Positions 56,428-64,000 of a DNA stretch of 64,000 nucleotides are shown piece after piece. Where the stretch lies: contig NZ_CP012544.1 of assembly GCF_004803815.1 (NCBI RefSeq), positions 124,001 through 188,000 on the forward strand. Reading direction: 5' to 3'. The DNA is from Campylobacter showae (GTDB taxonomy: Bacteria > Campylobacterota > Campylobacteria > Campylobacterales > Campylobacteraceae). Position 1 is the stretch's first letter. Each line of letters begins with the position of its first letter. The position numbers were made by a program, and so were the translations under genes. The notes under the pieces were generated by a model that was not told the origin of the DNA, ran no database searches, and worked only from the letters and a program-made list of their open reading frames with translations.

Positions 56428-56948
56428 TGGACTACAATATCGAAAACAAGGGCTTTGTCTGCTTTGTGTATAACTTGCAGCGAAGGCGGGCGTTTTGGGC
56501 GGCGTTGCTCGCAGTTTTAACGGTTAAATTTATCTTGTGCGAGCTGTTTTTGGGTGGTGCGGTTGCGGACGCGCTTGTTGTGAAGCTGCGCTTTGCGACG
56601 CTGTTTGCGGCGTTTGGCGTGTGCGTGGCGATGTGCGCGCCTAAGGTTTTTGGTGTCAAGCTGGCGGGATTTTTCCTGATTTTTTTGGGCGTGATATTTG
56701 GGCTTGATTACTCCACTAGCGATTTTAGCGGCGTTAGCGAGATTAGCTTTCCTTTTGCGCTACCGCTAAATGAAATTTACCCGAGCCTGTTTGCGTCTGA
56801 TTTTAGTGCGGCGAACGAGGCGGGATTTATCAAAATTTACTCGTGGGCGAATTTTGCGTTTTTTGCGGTGTTTGGGGCGTTTTGTCTGGTGATGATTTTG
56901 AGCTGGTTTGTGTATAACGCGCGCAGTAGCGAAATCAATCGAATTTAA
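56427..56948 (+). CDS. DsbI/DsbB-like membrane protein lacking the redox cysteines
   Basis: A 173-residue protein with four to five membrane helices, starting within the dsbL stop. Aligned by eye with the DsbI at 59698, 'VVKLRFATLFAAFGV' matches 'CVYIRFAFLCMALGG', and 'SFPFALPLNEIYPSLFASDF' matches 'HYPFGLPLEKWAPDWFLPTG'. The fold and loop are therefore shared. The CxxC after the first helix and the second periplasmic cysteine pair are both missing. Its remaining cysteines (12, 38, 66, 70 and one near 156) lie at other, mostly membrane, positions. It is probably a degenerate or repurposed DsbI: an inactive partner or scaffold. A conventional hypothetical membrane protein cannot be excluded. 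Confidence 0.7.
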   Translation: MDYNIENKGFVCFVYNLQRRRAFWAALLAVLTVKFILCELFLGGAVADALVVKLRFATLFAAFGVCVAMCAPKVFGVKLAGFFLIFLGVIFGLDYSTSDFSGVSEISFPFALPLNEIYPSLFASDFSAANEAGFIKIYSWANFAFFAVFGAFCLVMILSWFVYNARSSEINRI

Positions 56949-56979
56949 ATCTAAGATTCCCCGGCTCGGCTGGATTTTA

Positions 56980-57050
56980 AATAGTTTTCGGCTAGGATAC
57001 TCGGGTCACGGACGACCAGTCCGCTCCCGTCGTATCCGCCAAAAACTATT
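56980..57050. repeat. Long three-level hairpin between the dsb module and repeat copy A
   Basis: AATAGTTTTCGGCTAGGATAC (56980-57000) pairs with GTATCCGCCAAAAACTATT (57032-57050), with one mismatch and a small bulge. Inside, CGGG (57002-57005) pairs with CCCG (57026-57029). At the tip CGGAC-GACCA-GTCCG (57009-57023) is perfect. No T-run follows. The nested form with a GGAC/GTCC tip and a five-base loop resembles the core of the repeat family. Confidence 0.7.
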
Positions 57051-57194
57051 CAAACTACACACAATCCGTCTGGAATATTTATCTTATAGCTTACTAAATT
57101 TACAAATTTAACGTTTTCAAGATGCGGGTCTTGACGAGTAAAATTTGAGCTAAAATTTACAAATTTGACTTCAAATTTGAAAGTAAAAAGATAA

Positions 57195-57314
57195 GGCGAA
57201 GTATCGCGAGATGGATTTAAGGGTTGCGACGTAAAAATTTAGCGAAGATAAGACACGTAGTCTATCAAGCTAAATTTTTACTAGCTCCGTTAAAGACGCT
57301 TGCGAGACAAGCCG
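57195..57314 (+). repeat. Structured intergenic repeat, copy A
   Basis: A 120-base element from GGCGAAGTATCGCGAGATGG to GACAAGCCG, 11 bases from the reverse-strand stop codon of the response regulator (57326). The core is a perfect 12-bp stem TAAAAATTTAGC (57232-57243) / GCTAAATTTTTA (57269-57280). An inner AGAC-ACGTA-GTCT hairpin (57251-57263) sits within it. It is the same length as copy D and shares both ends with it. The 5' flank from about 57113 is shared with copy B. Confidence 0.75.
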
Positions 57315-57325
57315 CCAAATTTAGA

Positions 57326-58006
57326 CTATTCGCCGCTTAGCAGTATATACCCACTCTCGCTAATATTTTTAAATTTAACTCCCAGCTCCCGTTTCAGCCT
57401 CAGCACGACGTTTTGTATCGCGCCCTTGCTAGGCAGCTCGCCCTCATAGACGAACTCCTCGATCATCTCGTAGCTCACGAGTTTGTTTAGGTTATACGCA
57501 AAGAGCCAAAAGAGCTTATTTTGCAAAAAGGAGAGATAAATTTCTTCGCCGTTTTTGTAGATCTTTTCTTTGGCGAGATTTATGCTAGTTTGCGGGCCCA
57601 GGCGCACGAGCTTTTCGCCCTTTTCGTAGGTTAGAGCCACTAGCAGACGGCACAAAGCGGCGATATCGACGGGTTTTTTTAGAAACGATGCCGCGCCGTG
57701 CTCGATGCTTTTGATGAGGTTGTTGTCGGTGTCGTATGAGGTAAAGACGATAAATTTTTGCGCGGGTTTTATGCGCATCATCTCCTTCATCATTTCAAAG
57801 CCGTTCATCGCGGGCATGTGGATGTCGGTGATGACGATGGCGGGAGCTAGCTTTTTAAAGCGCTCCAGCCCCTCTAGCCCGTCGCCCGCGCCCCAGACGC
57901 TTAGGCAGTATGGCTTTAGTCCGCCTATTAGCAGCTCCCTTGCGATCTCGTCGTCCTCGACGATGAGGACGCTCAGGTCTTTAAGCAGCTTCAAATGCTC
58001 TTGCAT
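57326..58006 (-). CDS. OmpR-like response regulator
   Basis: A 226-residue regulator. The receiver domain has acidic residues in 'LIVEDDE', phospho-acceptor D61 in 'IVITDIHMPAMNG', and the switch Lys in 'SFLKKPVD'. The C-terminal winged helix ('LNKLVSYEMIEEFVYEG', 'SKGAIQNVVLRLKRELG') is of the Trans_reg_C type. It starts one base after the histidine kinase gene, so the two form an operon. They sit between the two assT-dsb modules, which makes those genes plausible targets, but no binding site is recognised. Confidence 0.88.
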   Translation of the reverse strand: MQEHLKLLKDLSVLIVEDDEIARELLIGGLKPYCLSVWGAGDGLEGLERFKKLAPAIVITDIHMPAMNGFEMMKEMMRIKPAQKFIVFTSYDTDNNLIKSIEHGAASFLKKPVDIAALCRLLVALTYEKGEKLVRLGPQTSINLAKEKIYKNGEEIYLSFLQNKLFWLFAYNLNKLVSYEMIEEFVYEGELPSKGAIQNVVLRLKRELGVKFKNISESGYILLSGE

Positions 58007-58007
58007 C

Positions 58008-59657
58008 TTATTCCTTTAAATTTATCTCAAAACTTAACTCAAACGTCGTCGGATCGCCCGCGCTTAGTAGCTTGACGTCGCCTGAAAGCTTCTCGTTTGC
58101 GAGCTTTTTGCCAAAATACAGCCCGATACCGCTTCCTTGCTTTTTGGTAGTTTTTGGCTGGGTTAAAATTTTATCCCGAAGCTCCTTGCTCACGCCGCTG
58201 CCGTAGTCCGTGACGGATATTTTGCACATGCCGTTTTCAAATTTGACTTCGATAAAAATTTGCCGCTTGGCGATTTCGTCTTTGTATCGCTCCACGACTG
58301 CGTCCTTAGCGTTGTGAATGAGGATGAGTAAAATTTGCTGCACGATGCCCATCCGCTGCGTGGCCTCTTCGTCTTGAAACTCGCGCAGGCTTACTGCGAC
58401 GTTTGCTTTGCTAAGCTCGGTGTGCATGAGTTTTAGTAGGTCTTTTATGCAGCGCTGCACGCTAAATTTTTGCGGGCTGTCGCTCGTTTTATAAAAATTT
58501 CTAAAAATCTCGATCGTATCGCTTAAAAGCACGGTCGCGGCTTGCCCTTTTTGTAGCATACTTTGTAGCGTCGCGGCATCTAGCTTGCCGTCTTTTTGCA
58601 GCATAAGTAGGCTTGATATCATCAAATTTAGCGAATTAACCGGCTGGATAAACTGATGATTTATGCCGCTGATTAGCTCGCCCGCCTCACTCATACGGGC
58701 TTTGTGCTTGAGCAGAGCTTCGTAGTCGTCTTGCAGGTTTTTGATTTTTGAATACATAAAGTTGTGGAGGAAATTTGCCACCAGCGCTAGCGCCGCGAAC
58801 GCAAAAAGCAAGATGAGGGCGTTTTTTAGCACGGAGTTAAGCAGCGCGGCGAGCTCCTTTTCGTTATCGGTGCCGGCTCCTATAAACCAGTTTAGCGTGG
58901 GGATCTCAGCGACGGAGATGAAATTTGAGCCGATATTTAGGCTCGTGATGTCCTCATCGCGCAGAAAAAGCTCTTTAAATTTATCCTCGATCTGCTTTTT
59001 TAGCGCCGCATCCTTCATCGGCGTTAAAATTTCGCCGCCGTGAGTGACGATAAAGGCGTAGGAATCGGGTGCGAGCTTAAATTTTTCCATATTTTTTAGT
59101 ATGTTTTGCAGCTTCACCACTCCGCAAAATACCCCCACAAACGAGCTGCCGTCTAGCACGGGCACGCATAAATTTAGCGTCGGCTCGCCTAAAATTTTAT
59201 GGCGCTGCATAAAATTTACCGTGGGTGCGAGCGTGCTTTTGGTCTCCTCAAACCACACAAGCCCCGTGCGCAAGCTCTTTGGCATCGCTTCATCGTCTGC
59301 TAGCTCCTTGCCGTCCACGAAAATTTCTCCATCCTTGCGTAAAAACTGCAAGGCATCAAATTCCGCTGAGTTTTCTTTGAAAAGTCGTATGAAGGCGCCG
59401 AGCTTTTCGCTATCTTGCGAGATGCCCGCGTTTTGCATAAATTTAGCCGCGCGCACCAGCGAGTGCAGTCGCTCGTCCAGCCAAAACGAGAAATTCCCGA
59501 CGATATTTTCGCTCGCGACGATCTTGTTTTTATCCGCGAGCGCCGTGATCTGCGTCTTGGCGTCCTCGTAGTTTTTCACGCCCAAAAGCACCACGAAAAG
59601 GCTTGCGAAAATGATGATGAAGTAGATTTTAAAATTATGTTCGCGTAAGGCTTTCAT
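58008..59657 (-). CDS. Membrane sensor histidine kinase
   Basis: This 549-residue kinase has a first helix at about 10-28, a periplasmic dCACHE-like sensor domain of about 260 residues, and a second helix near 290. The sensor has paired PAS-like folds with 'VNFMQRHKILGEPTLNLCVP' and 'DSYAFIVTHGGEILTPM'. The second helix is 'NALILLFAFAALALVANFLH'. The phospho-acceptor His is in 'ISGINHQFIQPVNSLNLMIS'. The ATP-binding domain has 'LILIHNAKDAVVERY', 'VTDYGSGVSKELRDKI' and 'KKQGSGIGLYFGKKL'. dCACHE domains bind small organic ligands outside the cytoplasm, which would fit sensing aryl compounds; that is inference. Confidence 0.9.
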   Translation of the reverse strand: MKALREHNFKIYFIIIFASLFVVLLGVKNYEDAKTQITALADKNKIVASENIVGNFSFWLDERLHSLVRAAKFMQNAGISQDSEKLGAFIRLFKENSAEFDALQFLRKDGEIFVDGKELADDEAMPKSLRTGLVWFEETKSTLAPTVNFMQRHKILGEPTLNLCVPVLDGSSFVGVFCGVVKLQNILKNMEKFKLAPDSYAFIVTHGGEILTPMKDAALKKQIEDKFKELFLRDEDITSLNIGSNFISVAEIPTLNWFIGAGTDNEKELAALLNSVLKNALILLFAFAALALVANFLHNFMYSKIKNLQDDYEALLKHKARMSEAGELISGINHQFIQPVNSLNLMISSLLMLQKDGKLDAATLQSMLQKGQAATVLLSDTIEIFRNFYKTSDSPQKFSVQRCIKDLLKLMHTELSKANVAVSLREFQDEEATQRMGIVQQILLILIHNAKDAVVERYKDEIAKRQIFIEVKFENGMCKISVTDYGSGVSKELRDKILTQPKTTKKQGSGIGLYFGKKLANEKLSGDVKLLSAGDPTTFELSFEINLKE

Positions 59658-59697
59658 ACGGCGAGTATAGCAAAAATCGGTCTAAATTTAGACCGAT

Positions 59698-60321
59698 TTA
59701 AGCTTTTTTCAGAGTTAAAATTTTGCAAACGAACATCGCTGCAAGCACGACGAAGCAGACGCCAAAGCCGATCAGCGTGCAGTCGGCCATCGACATAAAT
59801 TTGCTGGATGGGATCAGGTACCAGCCGTCCTCGTAAAGATCGACGAGATACTTCTGAAAGCCGCTTAGCGTGACGCCGTCGGGAACCATCGGATTATCGT
59901 AGCCGCAGTCGCCCGTAGGCAAGAACCAATCAGGCGCCCATTTTTCAAGCGGCAGGCCGAACGGATAGTGCGGCTCGGTCGAGCAGCCCTGCACGCCAAA
60001 CGGATCGTCTCCATGCACGGCGTCGTGGATTTTGATTAGTTTGGCGCTATACATTATGCCCTGGATCGCGCCCCAAAAGGCTAGTAGGTAGCCGAGCGCG
60101 GCGAGAAGTAAATTTTTAGGATTTACGATCGCGACCAGACCTCCTAGCGCCATGCACAAAAAGGCAAAGCGGATATAGACGCACTGCTCGCAAGGAGGCA
60201 TATAGACGTAGTTTTGAAACAGCGAGTGCGCGAGGATCACGAGTCCCACGCTCACCGCTATGAGGATCGCCCACGGCAGGCGGCTATCGCCGAATTTCGC
60301 TATTTTTTCCGCAAATTTCAT
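59698..60321 (-). CDS. dsbI: DsbI-type membrane thiol oxidase
   Basis: A 207-residue DsbB-family protein with four main helices plus a fifth at the C-terminus. The first redox pair is C44-E-Q-C47 ('MPPCEQCVYIRFAF'), which faces the quinone. The second pair is C113 ('VQGCSTEPHYP') and C139 ('LPTGDCGYD'), in the long periplasmic loop typical of DsbI. It re-oxidises the DsbL-like protein encoded nine bases upstream and passes electrons to quinone. All four cysteines are present, in contrast to the homologue at 56427. Confidence 0.92.
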   Translation of the reverse strand: MKFAEKIAKFGDSRLPWAILIAVSVGLVILAHSLFQNYVYMPPCEQCVYIRFAFLCMALGGLVAIVNPKNLLLAALGYLLAFWGAIQGIMYSAKLIKIHDAVHGDDPFGVQGCSTEPHYPFGLPLEKWAPDWFLPTGDCGYDNPMVPDGVTLSGFQKYLVDLYEDGWYLIPSSKFMSMADCTLIGFGVCFVVLAAMFVCKILTLKKA

Positions 60322-60330
60322 GCTCGCGCC

Positions 60331-60987
60331 CTATTTTTTGAGCAGCTCTTCTACTAGCTGCGCCATTCCGTCAATGGAGCTGATGGACTTCGTCATGATG
60401 AGGTATTTGCCGTTTACGACGAAGGCCGGCACGCCTTGGATCTTGGCTACGTCGTAGCTCTCGTCCCATTTTTTAAGCAGTTCGGCGACTTTCGGATCTT
60501 CTAGCTTCTTTTGATAATCCGCTTCGCTAATGCCCGCCGCATCAAGCCCCGTCTTTAAAAACGCAGCCTCGTCCTTGCCGTCGCTCCAGCGCTGCTTTTG
60601 ATCGTGATAGGCCTTGTAGTAGGCAAATTTTGCCTTTTTAAACAGCGAGTTTTCATCTAGCAGGCTCACGCCCTTTTCCTCATCCATCACGACCAAAACG
60701 GCAAAAATTTTACTCGCTGCCTCGCCGTATTCGCCCTTGGTTTTTAGATGAAACGGCACGTATTTTAGCCCTGCGACCTTTTCTACGACCTTCGGCGTGA
60801 CGGTTTTGTCGTATTTGTAGCAAAACGGGCATGCGTAGCTAAAGACCTTAACCAGCGTGTTTTGCTCCACAGGCAGCGGTTTTTGCAGCTTTACGTAGTC
60901 CTCGCCCTCGGTAAACGCGGCTGCGCTTATGGCGCCAAACATCGCTACGGCTAGAAAGCCTTTGCTAAATTTAGAAAGTAGATTCAT
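60331..60987 (-). CDS. dsbL: DsbL-type thiol oxidase, CPFC type
   Basis: A 218-residue periplasmic thioredoxin-fold oxidase with a signal peptide ending around 'ISAAAF'. The active site is C53-P-F-C56 in 'FSYACPFCYKYDK', and the cis-Pro is in 'QGVPAFVVNGKYL'. The CPFC sequence is that of E. coli DsbL, the AssT-specific oxidase. It is first in a two-gene reverse operon with dsbI and divergent from assT2. The 241-base gap must contain both promoters. Confidence 0.92.
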   Translation of the reverse strand: MNLLSKFSKGFLAVAMFGAISAAAFTEGEDYVKLQKPLPVEQNTLVKVFSYACPFCYKYDKTVTPKVVEKVAGLKYVPFHLKTKGEYGEAASKIFAVLVVMDEEKGVSLLDENSLFKKAKFAYYKAYHDQKQRWSDGKDEAAFLKTGLDAAGISEADYQKKLEDPKVAELLKKWDESYDVAKIQGVPAFVVNGKYLIMTKSISSIDGMAQLVEELLKK

Positions 60988-61145
60988 GGAGTGCTCCTTA
61001 AAATGATTTCGTTTGGGTTAATTTTATATCCTCTCGCCGCCGCAAAACTCACGCTAAGATAAATTTTAGATTAAATTCGTAAAATTTGGGTTAAATTTTA
61101 GCGGAAAATATAAAAATTTAAATTATTTTTTGGATTTAAGCTATT

Positions 61146-61169
61146 TATAATAATAGCGTGATTTTCACG
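61146..61169 (+). promoter_or_regulatory. -10 element and adjacent palindrome upstream of assT2
   Basis: TATAAT (61146-61151) is followed by the small palindrome CGTGA-TTT-TCACG (61157-61169), which covers the expected transcription start. It could be an operator for this gene. No equivalent was found before assT1. Confidence 0.45.
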
Positions 61170-61228
61170 TTAGAAATATTCAATAAAATTACGGCAATGA
61201 AACGATTTACCATTATAAAGGAGAAAAG

Positions 61229-63076
61229 ATGAAAAGAACTCTATCATCGCTCGCCCTAGCTGCGGCGTTACTCGGCGGTCTAAGCACGGCTGCACTTGCT
61301 ATCGGCGGACCTAGCGGCGCGCACATAGACTACGGCATCCCGGGCAAAATCGGCGAAGTGGTCGTAAATCCGTACGACATCGCGCCTCTAACGGCGGTGA
61401 TCAAAAACGGCGGCTACACGCTAGCAAACGCGAAAGTCACTATCGTGCCAAAACCGGGCGGTCAGGTTATCAGCTATAAAGTCGCCGACAAGCACCTGCG
61501 CACGCACGGCGGAATACCTGTTTTCGGACTTTACCCTGACTATCAAAATACCGTCGAGGTCGAGTACGATAAAATTTACAAGGGCCAAACCGAGCACGTA
61601 AAAGAAAGCTATAAAATTTACGCTCCGGCGATTTATCTAGAGAGCTCTGGCATGCCGTCTCAAAAGGGCGCGCTGTTTGATAAAATCGAAGTGATAAAGG
61701 CTCCGAGCGCGAAATTCGCTAACCGCCTCTACTACGTAAATAACTTCGTAAATAAAACCGGCAAGGGCACCAAAGTCGTGTGGAACAACCCGGCCGGCGG
61801 CGCGATCGAGTGGAACTACAGCCCCAATAACTTCATCCTAGACACTAAAGGTGAAGTGCGCTGGTATCTGGAGCCGAGTAAAATTTACGACCTCAAGCAG
61901 CCGTTTAGCGCAGGCGTCATGATGGGCTTTAAGCAAAACGACGACGGCGCGATGACATGGGGTTACGGCCAAAGATACGCCAAATACGACATAATGGGAC
62001 GCGAAATCTTTAACCGCGAGCTACCTGCGAGCTACAACGACTTCTCGCACTCTATGGACGTTGCGCAAAACGGGCATTATTTCCTCCGCGCGGCAAACGC
62101 CAACTATAAACGCGCCGACGGCAAAAACGTCCGCACCGTGCGCGACGTCATCGTCGAGGTTGATCGCGACGGCAACGTCGTGGATGATTTTAGGCTGTAT
62201 GAAATCTTAGATCCGTACCGCGACATCGTGCTAAAAACTCTCGATCAGGGCGCCGTGTGCCTAAACATCGACGCTAGCAAGGCAGGCCACACCGCGAGCA
62301 CGGACGAGCTAGCCGCGATGGATACGAACGAAAAATGGGGCGACATCGTGGGCTCGGGCCCTGGACGCAACTGGGCGCACGTAAATAGCGTGGATTATGA
62401 TCCAAGCGACGATAGCATCATCATCTCCAGCCGCCACCAAGACGCCGTCATCAAGATCGGCCGCGACAAAAAAGTCAAATGGATAATGGGCGCGCATAAG
62501 GGCTGGAAGGATCAGTTTAAGGGCTACTTGCTCCAGCCGGTAGATAAAGACGGCAAAAAGATCGTCTGCGAGGACGAGTACTCAAAATGTCCGGGATATG
62601 AGAGCGAAAAGGGCGGATTTGACTGGCAGTGGACGCAGCACACGGCATTCCGCATCGATAGTAAGTCTAAAAAGGGCGTAGTGTATCTCACCGTCTTTGA
62701 CAACGGCGACACCCGCGGCATGGAGCAGCCTGCGATGGCGGGTATGAAATACTCCCGCGCGGTCGTTTATAAAATCGACGAAAAAGCTAAAACCGTCGAG
62801 CAGGTCTGGGAGTACGGCAAACAGCGCGGCAGCGAGTGGTATAGCTCGGTCACTTCGCTAGCGCAGTATCAAGACGACCTTGATAGCGTGATGGTTTACT
62901 CGGCGGTTGCGGGTATGCAGTTTGACATCGCCAAAGGCCGCCCGGTCGGCGTGCCTAGCCCTCACATCGACGAGTTTGAATGGGGCGCAAAAGAGCCGTC
63001 AATCGAAATCAAAATGACTAACGCGATGGGCTATCAGGCGTTTCCGTTTAGCCTAGAAAAGGCGTTTGAGAAGTAA
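61229..63076 (+). CDS. assT: Periplasmic arylsulfate sulfotransferase 2
   Basis: A 615-residue paralogue of the enzyme at 53790, with a signal peptide ending at 'AALA'. The same motifs are present: 'VNPYDIAPLTAVIK', 'GRNWAHVNSVDYDPSDDSII', 'SSRHQDAVIKIGRDKKVKWI' and the catalytic His in 'DWQWTQHTAF'. The cysteine pair before the His is spaced differently ('VCEDEYSKCPGY', six residues between). This copy is divergent from the complete dsbL-dsbI pair and so probably represents the fully functional module. AAGGAG lies seven bases before the ATG. The two AssT proteins differ over much of their length, so they are unlikely to be a recent duplication. Confidence 0.94.
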   Translation: MKRTLSSLALAAALLGGLSTAALAIGGPSGAHIDYGIPGKIGEVVVNPYDIAPLTAVIKNGGYTLANAKVTIVPKPGGQVISYKVADKHLRTHGGIPVFGLYPDYQNTVEVEYDKIYKGQTEHVKESYKIYAPAIYLESSGMPSQKGALFDKIEVIKAPSAKFANRLYYVNNFVNKTGKGTKVVWNNPAGGAIEWNYSPNNFILDTKGEVRWYLEPSKIYDLKQPFSAGVMMGFKQNDDGAMTWGYGQRYAKYDIMGREIFNRELPASYNDFSHSMDVAQNGHYFLRAANANYKRADGKNVRTVRDVIVEVDRDGNVVDDFRLYEILDPYRDIVLKTLDQGAVCLNIDASKAGHTASTDELAAMDTNEKWGDIVGSGPGRNWAHVNSVDYDPSDDSIIISSRHQDAVIKIGRDKKVKWIMGAHKGWKDQFKGYLLQPVDKDGKKIVCEDEYSKCPGYESEKGGFDWQWTQHTAFRIDSKSKKGVVYLTVFDNGDTRGMEQPAMAGMKYSRAVVYKIDEKAKTVEQVWEYGKQRGSEWYSSVTSLAQYQDDLDSVMVYSAVAGMQFDIAKGRPVGVPSPHIDEFEWGAKEPSIEIKMTNAMGYQAFPFSLEKAFEK

Positions 63077-63088
63077 AATTTAAAATTT

Positions 63089-63125
63089 AGCGGCTCCCGG
63101 CCGGTGCGCTTTGGGGCTGCTTTTT
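63089..63125 (+). terminator. Terminator of assT2
   Basis: AGCGGCTCC (63089-63097) pairs with GGGGCTGCT (63113-63121), with two wobble pairs, followed by TTTT, 13 bases after the stop codon. Confidence 0.6.
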
Positions 63126-63282
63126 GGTAAGTTTGGATTTTGCGCTTGCGACTCGGTTAAATTTGCCCGCTCAAATTGATGGGTCGCAGGTTTTAAATTT
63201 AGATCAAATTCGATCTTGTAAGAGGTAAAATTTAGGCTCGCGTTTCCATCCTTTGCGCTAGTCTAAATCTTACCTTTTCCTG

Positions 63283-63338
63283 CCAAGCGTTTGGGAAAAT
63301 AGGACTCCGAAAGACAATAGCAACGCCTAAACGCTTGG
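63283..63338. repeat. Inverted repeat with 10-bp perfect arms
   Basis: CCAAGCGTTT (63283-63292) and AAACGCTTGG (63329-63338) enclose 36 bases. The pairing can extend three more bases with one mismatch. The right arm is followed by ATTTTTACTG, so a terminator is possible. It is the only structure in the gene-free 63126-63425 stretch between assT2 and the DUF3737 gene. Confidence 0.5.
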
Positions 63339-63425
63339 ATTTTTACTGCTGCTTAAATTTACCCGTTTGCTTCATAAATTTCGCTCCGATTTTTAAAATT
63401 TACACCCTTGTTGCCGTAAAACCGA

Positions 63426-63431
63426 TATAAT
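63426..63431 (+). promoter_or_regulatory. -10 element of the DUF3737 gene
   Basis: TATAAT, 25 bases before the start codon, followed by a GGAGG ribosome site at 63445-63449. Confidence 0.55.
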
Positions 63432-63455
63432 CAACAAAAACGACGGAGGCGAAAT

Positions 63456-64000
63456 ATGCAAAAATTTGTCGAGCAAAAATTTATCGGCGAGCGCGCGATG
63501 TTTGGCGCAAAGGACGCGGAGTTTGAGCGGTGCGGGTTCGCAGCGGGAGAGTCGCCGCTAAAGCACGGGCAAAATTTGTGCCTAAAAAACTGCACTTTCG
63601 AGTGGAAATATCCGTTATGGTACACTAAAAACGTCGCCGTAGAGGACGGATTTTTGATGCAGATGGCGCGCGCTGGCATCTGGTACGCGCAGGAGGTTAG
63701 CTTTAAAGATACGCTAATCCAGGCGCCAAAATCCTTTCGAAGGTGCCAAAACGTGAGGCTAGAAAACGTAAATTTGACCCAAGCCGAGGAGACACTGTGG
63801 AGCTGCGAGGATGTGGAGATAAAAAACGTCTGCGCGCGAGGGGATTATTTTGCGATGAACTGCAAAAACGTGCGCGTTTACGGGCTAAATTTGGACGGGA
63901 ACTACGGCTTTGACGGCTGCAAAAACCTACTCGTCGAGGATAGCAAGTTGCTTAGCAAAGACGCCTTTTGGAACTGCGAGAACGTGACCGTGCGAAATAG
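63456..64000 (+). CDS. DUF3737 family protein, N-terminal part (gene runs off the window)
   Basis: At least 181 residues from the ATG at 63456, which has GGAGG upstream. The sequence is a parallel beta-helix made of short irregular repeats of the form 'N/C-x-x-x-x-N/D' ('LKNCTFEWKYPLWYTKNVAV', 'CQNVRLENVNL', 'CEDVEIKNVCARGDYF', 'CKNVRVYGLNLDGNYGFDGC'), as in the DUF3737 right-handed beta-helix family. About 100 residues are probably missing beyond the window. The function of the family is unknown. No signal peptide is present, so it is probably cytoplasmic. Confidence 0.85.
   Translation, partial: MQKFVEQKFIGERAMFGAKDAEFERCGFAAGESPLKHGQNLCLKNCTFEWKYPLWYTKNVAVEDGFLMQMARAGIWYAQEVSFKDTLIQAPKSFRRCQNVRLENVNLTQAEETLWSCEDVEIKNVCARGDYFAMNCKNVRVYGLNLDGNYGFDGCKNLLVEDSKLLSKDAFWNCENVTVRN

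Overview
The window is a chromosomal segment of a Campylobacter species. Gene content and order match Campylobacter: the fliI-folE / tig-clpP-def block, and the cmeC-cmeB-cmeA-cmeR-ccoG-rpsU block followed by a UPF0323 lipoprotein, a glutathionylspermidine synthase-like gene, a 2-hydroxyacid dehydrogenase and yajQ. That order corresponds, from memory, to roughly Cj0191-Cj0195 and Cj0365-Cj0374 of C. jejuni. The fairly GC-rich coding sequence, the AT-rich intergenic DNA full of AAATTTGAC-type words, and two arylsulfate sulfotransferase (assT/astA) genes suggest the rectus/showae/curvus side of the genus. The species cannot be fixed from the sequence alone.

Layout. 1-1.6 kb: the 5' part of a Fur-box-preceded TonB siderophore receptor and a double-Mop molybdate-binding protein. 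1.8-7.9 kb: an internally duplicated membrane protein, the nifS-nifU iron-sulfur cluster genes (reverse strand) with two copies of a structured repeat between them, and a frameshifted hypothetical gene. 8-17 kb: fliI/folE diverging from tig-clpP-(degenerate GGDEF)-def-comM-nnr-purN, a tightly packed set. 17.4-30 kb: the CmeABC multidrug efflux operon with its repressor gene frameshifted, ccoG, rpsU and the conserved string through yajQ. 30-44 kb: a DUF2314-ankyrin protein, membrane proteins, a HemW-like radical SAM protein, a pair of dynamin-like GTPases, an AAA ATPase, fadD, a FadL-type porin, nfo and a lipoprotein. 44-48 kb: tRNA-Glu, terC, an alkD-like gene, a MATE transporter and a five-tRNA operon (Pro-His-Arg-Arg-Leu). 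48-50.6 kb: a patch of decayed genes (AAA ATPase, unknown membrane-anchored protein, DUF364 protein). 50.8-53.6 kb: aldehyde dehydrogenase, a repeat-rich intergenic region, bcp and a tautomerase. 53.8-63.1 kb: two assT-dsb modules flanking a two-component system. 63.4 kb to the end: a partial DUF3737 gene.

How the genes work together. The two assT genes encode periplasmic arylsulfate sulfotransferases. Each is accompanied by a DsbL-like oxidase (CPHC or CPFC) and a DsbI-like membrane partner that would form the AssT disulfide. In the first module the DsbI-like protein has lost all four redox cysteines, so it probably no longer works as a quinone-coupled oxidase. A sensor kinase/response regulator operon between the modules is a plausible regulator. 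NifS and NifU supply Fe-S clusters. CmeABC is the main drug/bile efflux pump, and its operator is intact while its repressor is broken by a one-base change in a homopolymer.

The most novel signal is a dispersed 118-160 nt intergenic element in four copies (4066-4185 reverse, 4274-4433, 52770-52887, 57195-57314). Its ends are conserved (GGCGAAGTAT and GACAAGCCG), and a central hairpin covaries around an A-rich pentaloop. Three copies end 0-11 nt from the stop codon of a convergent gene. Two copies are preceded by a further long hairpin.
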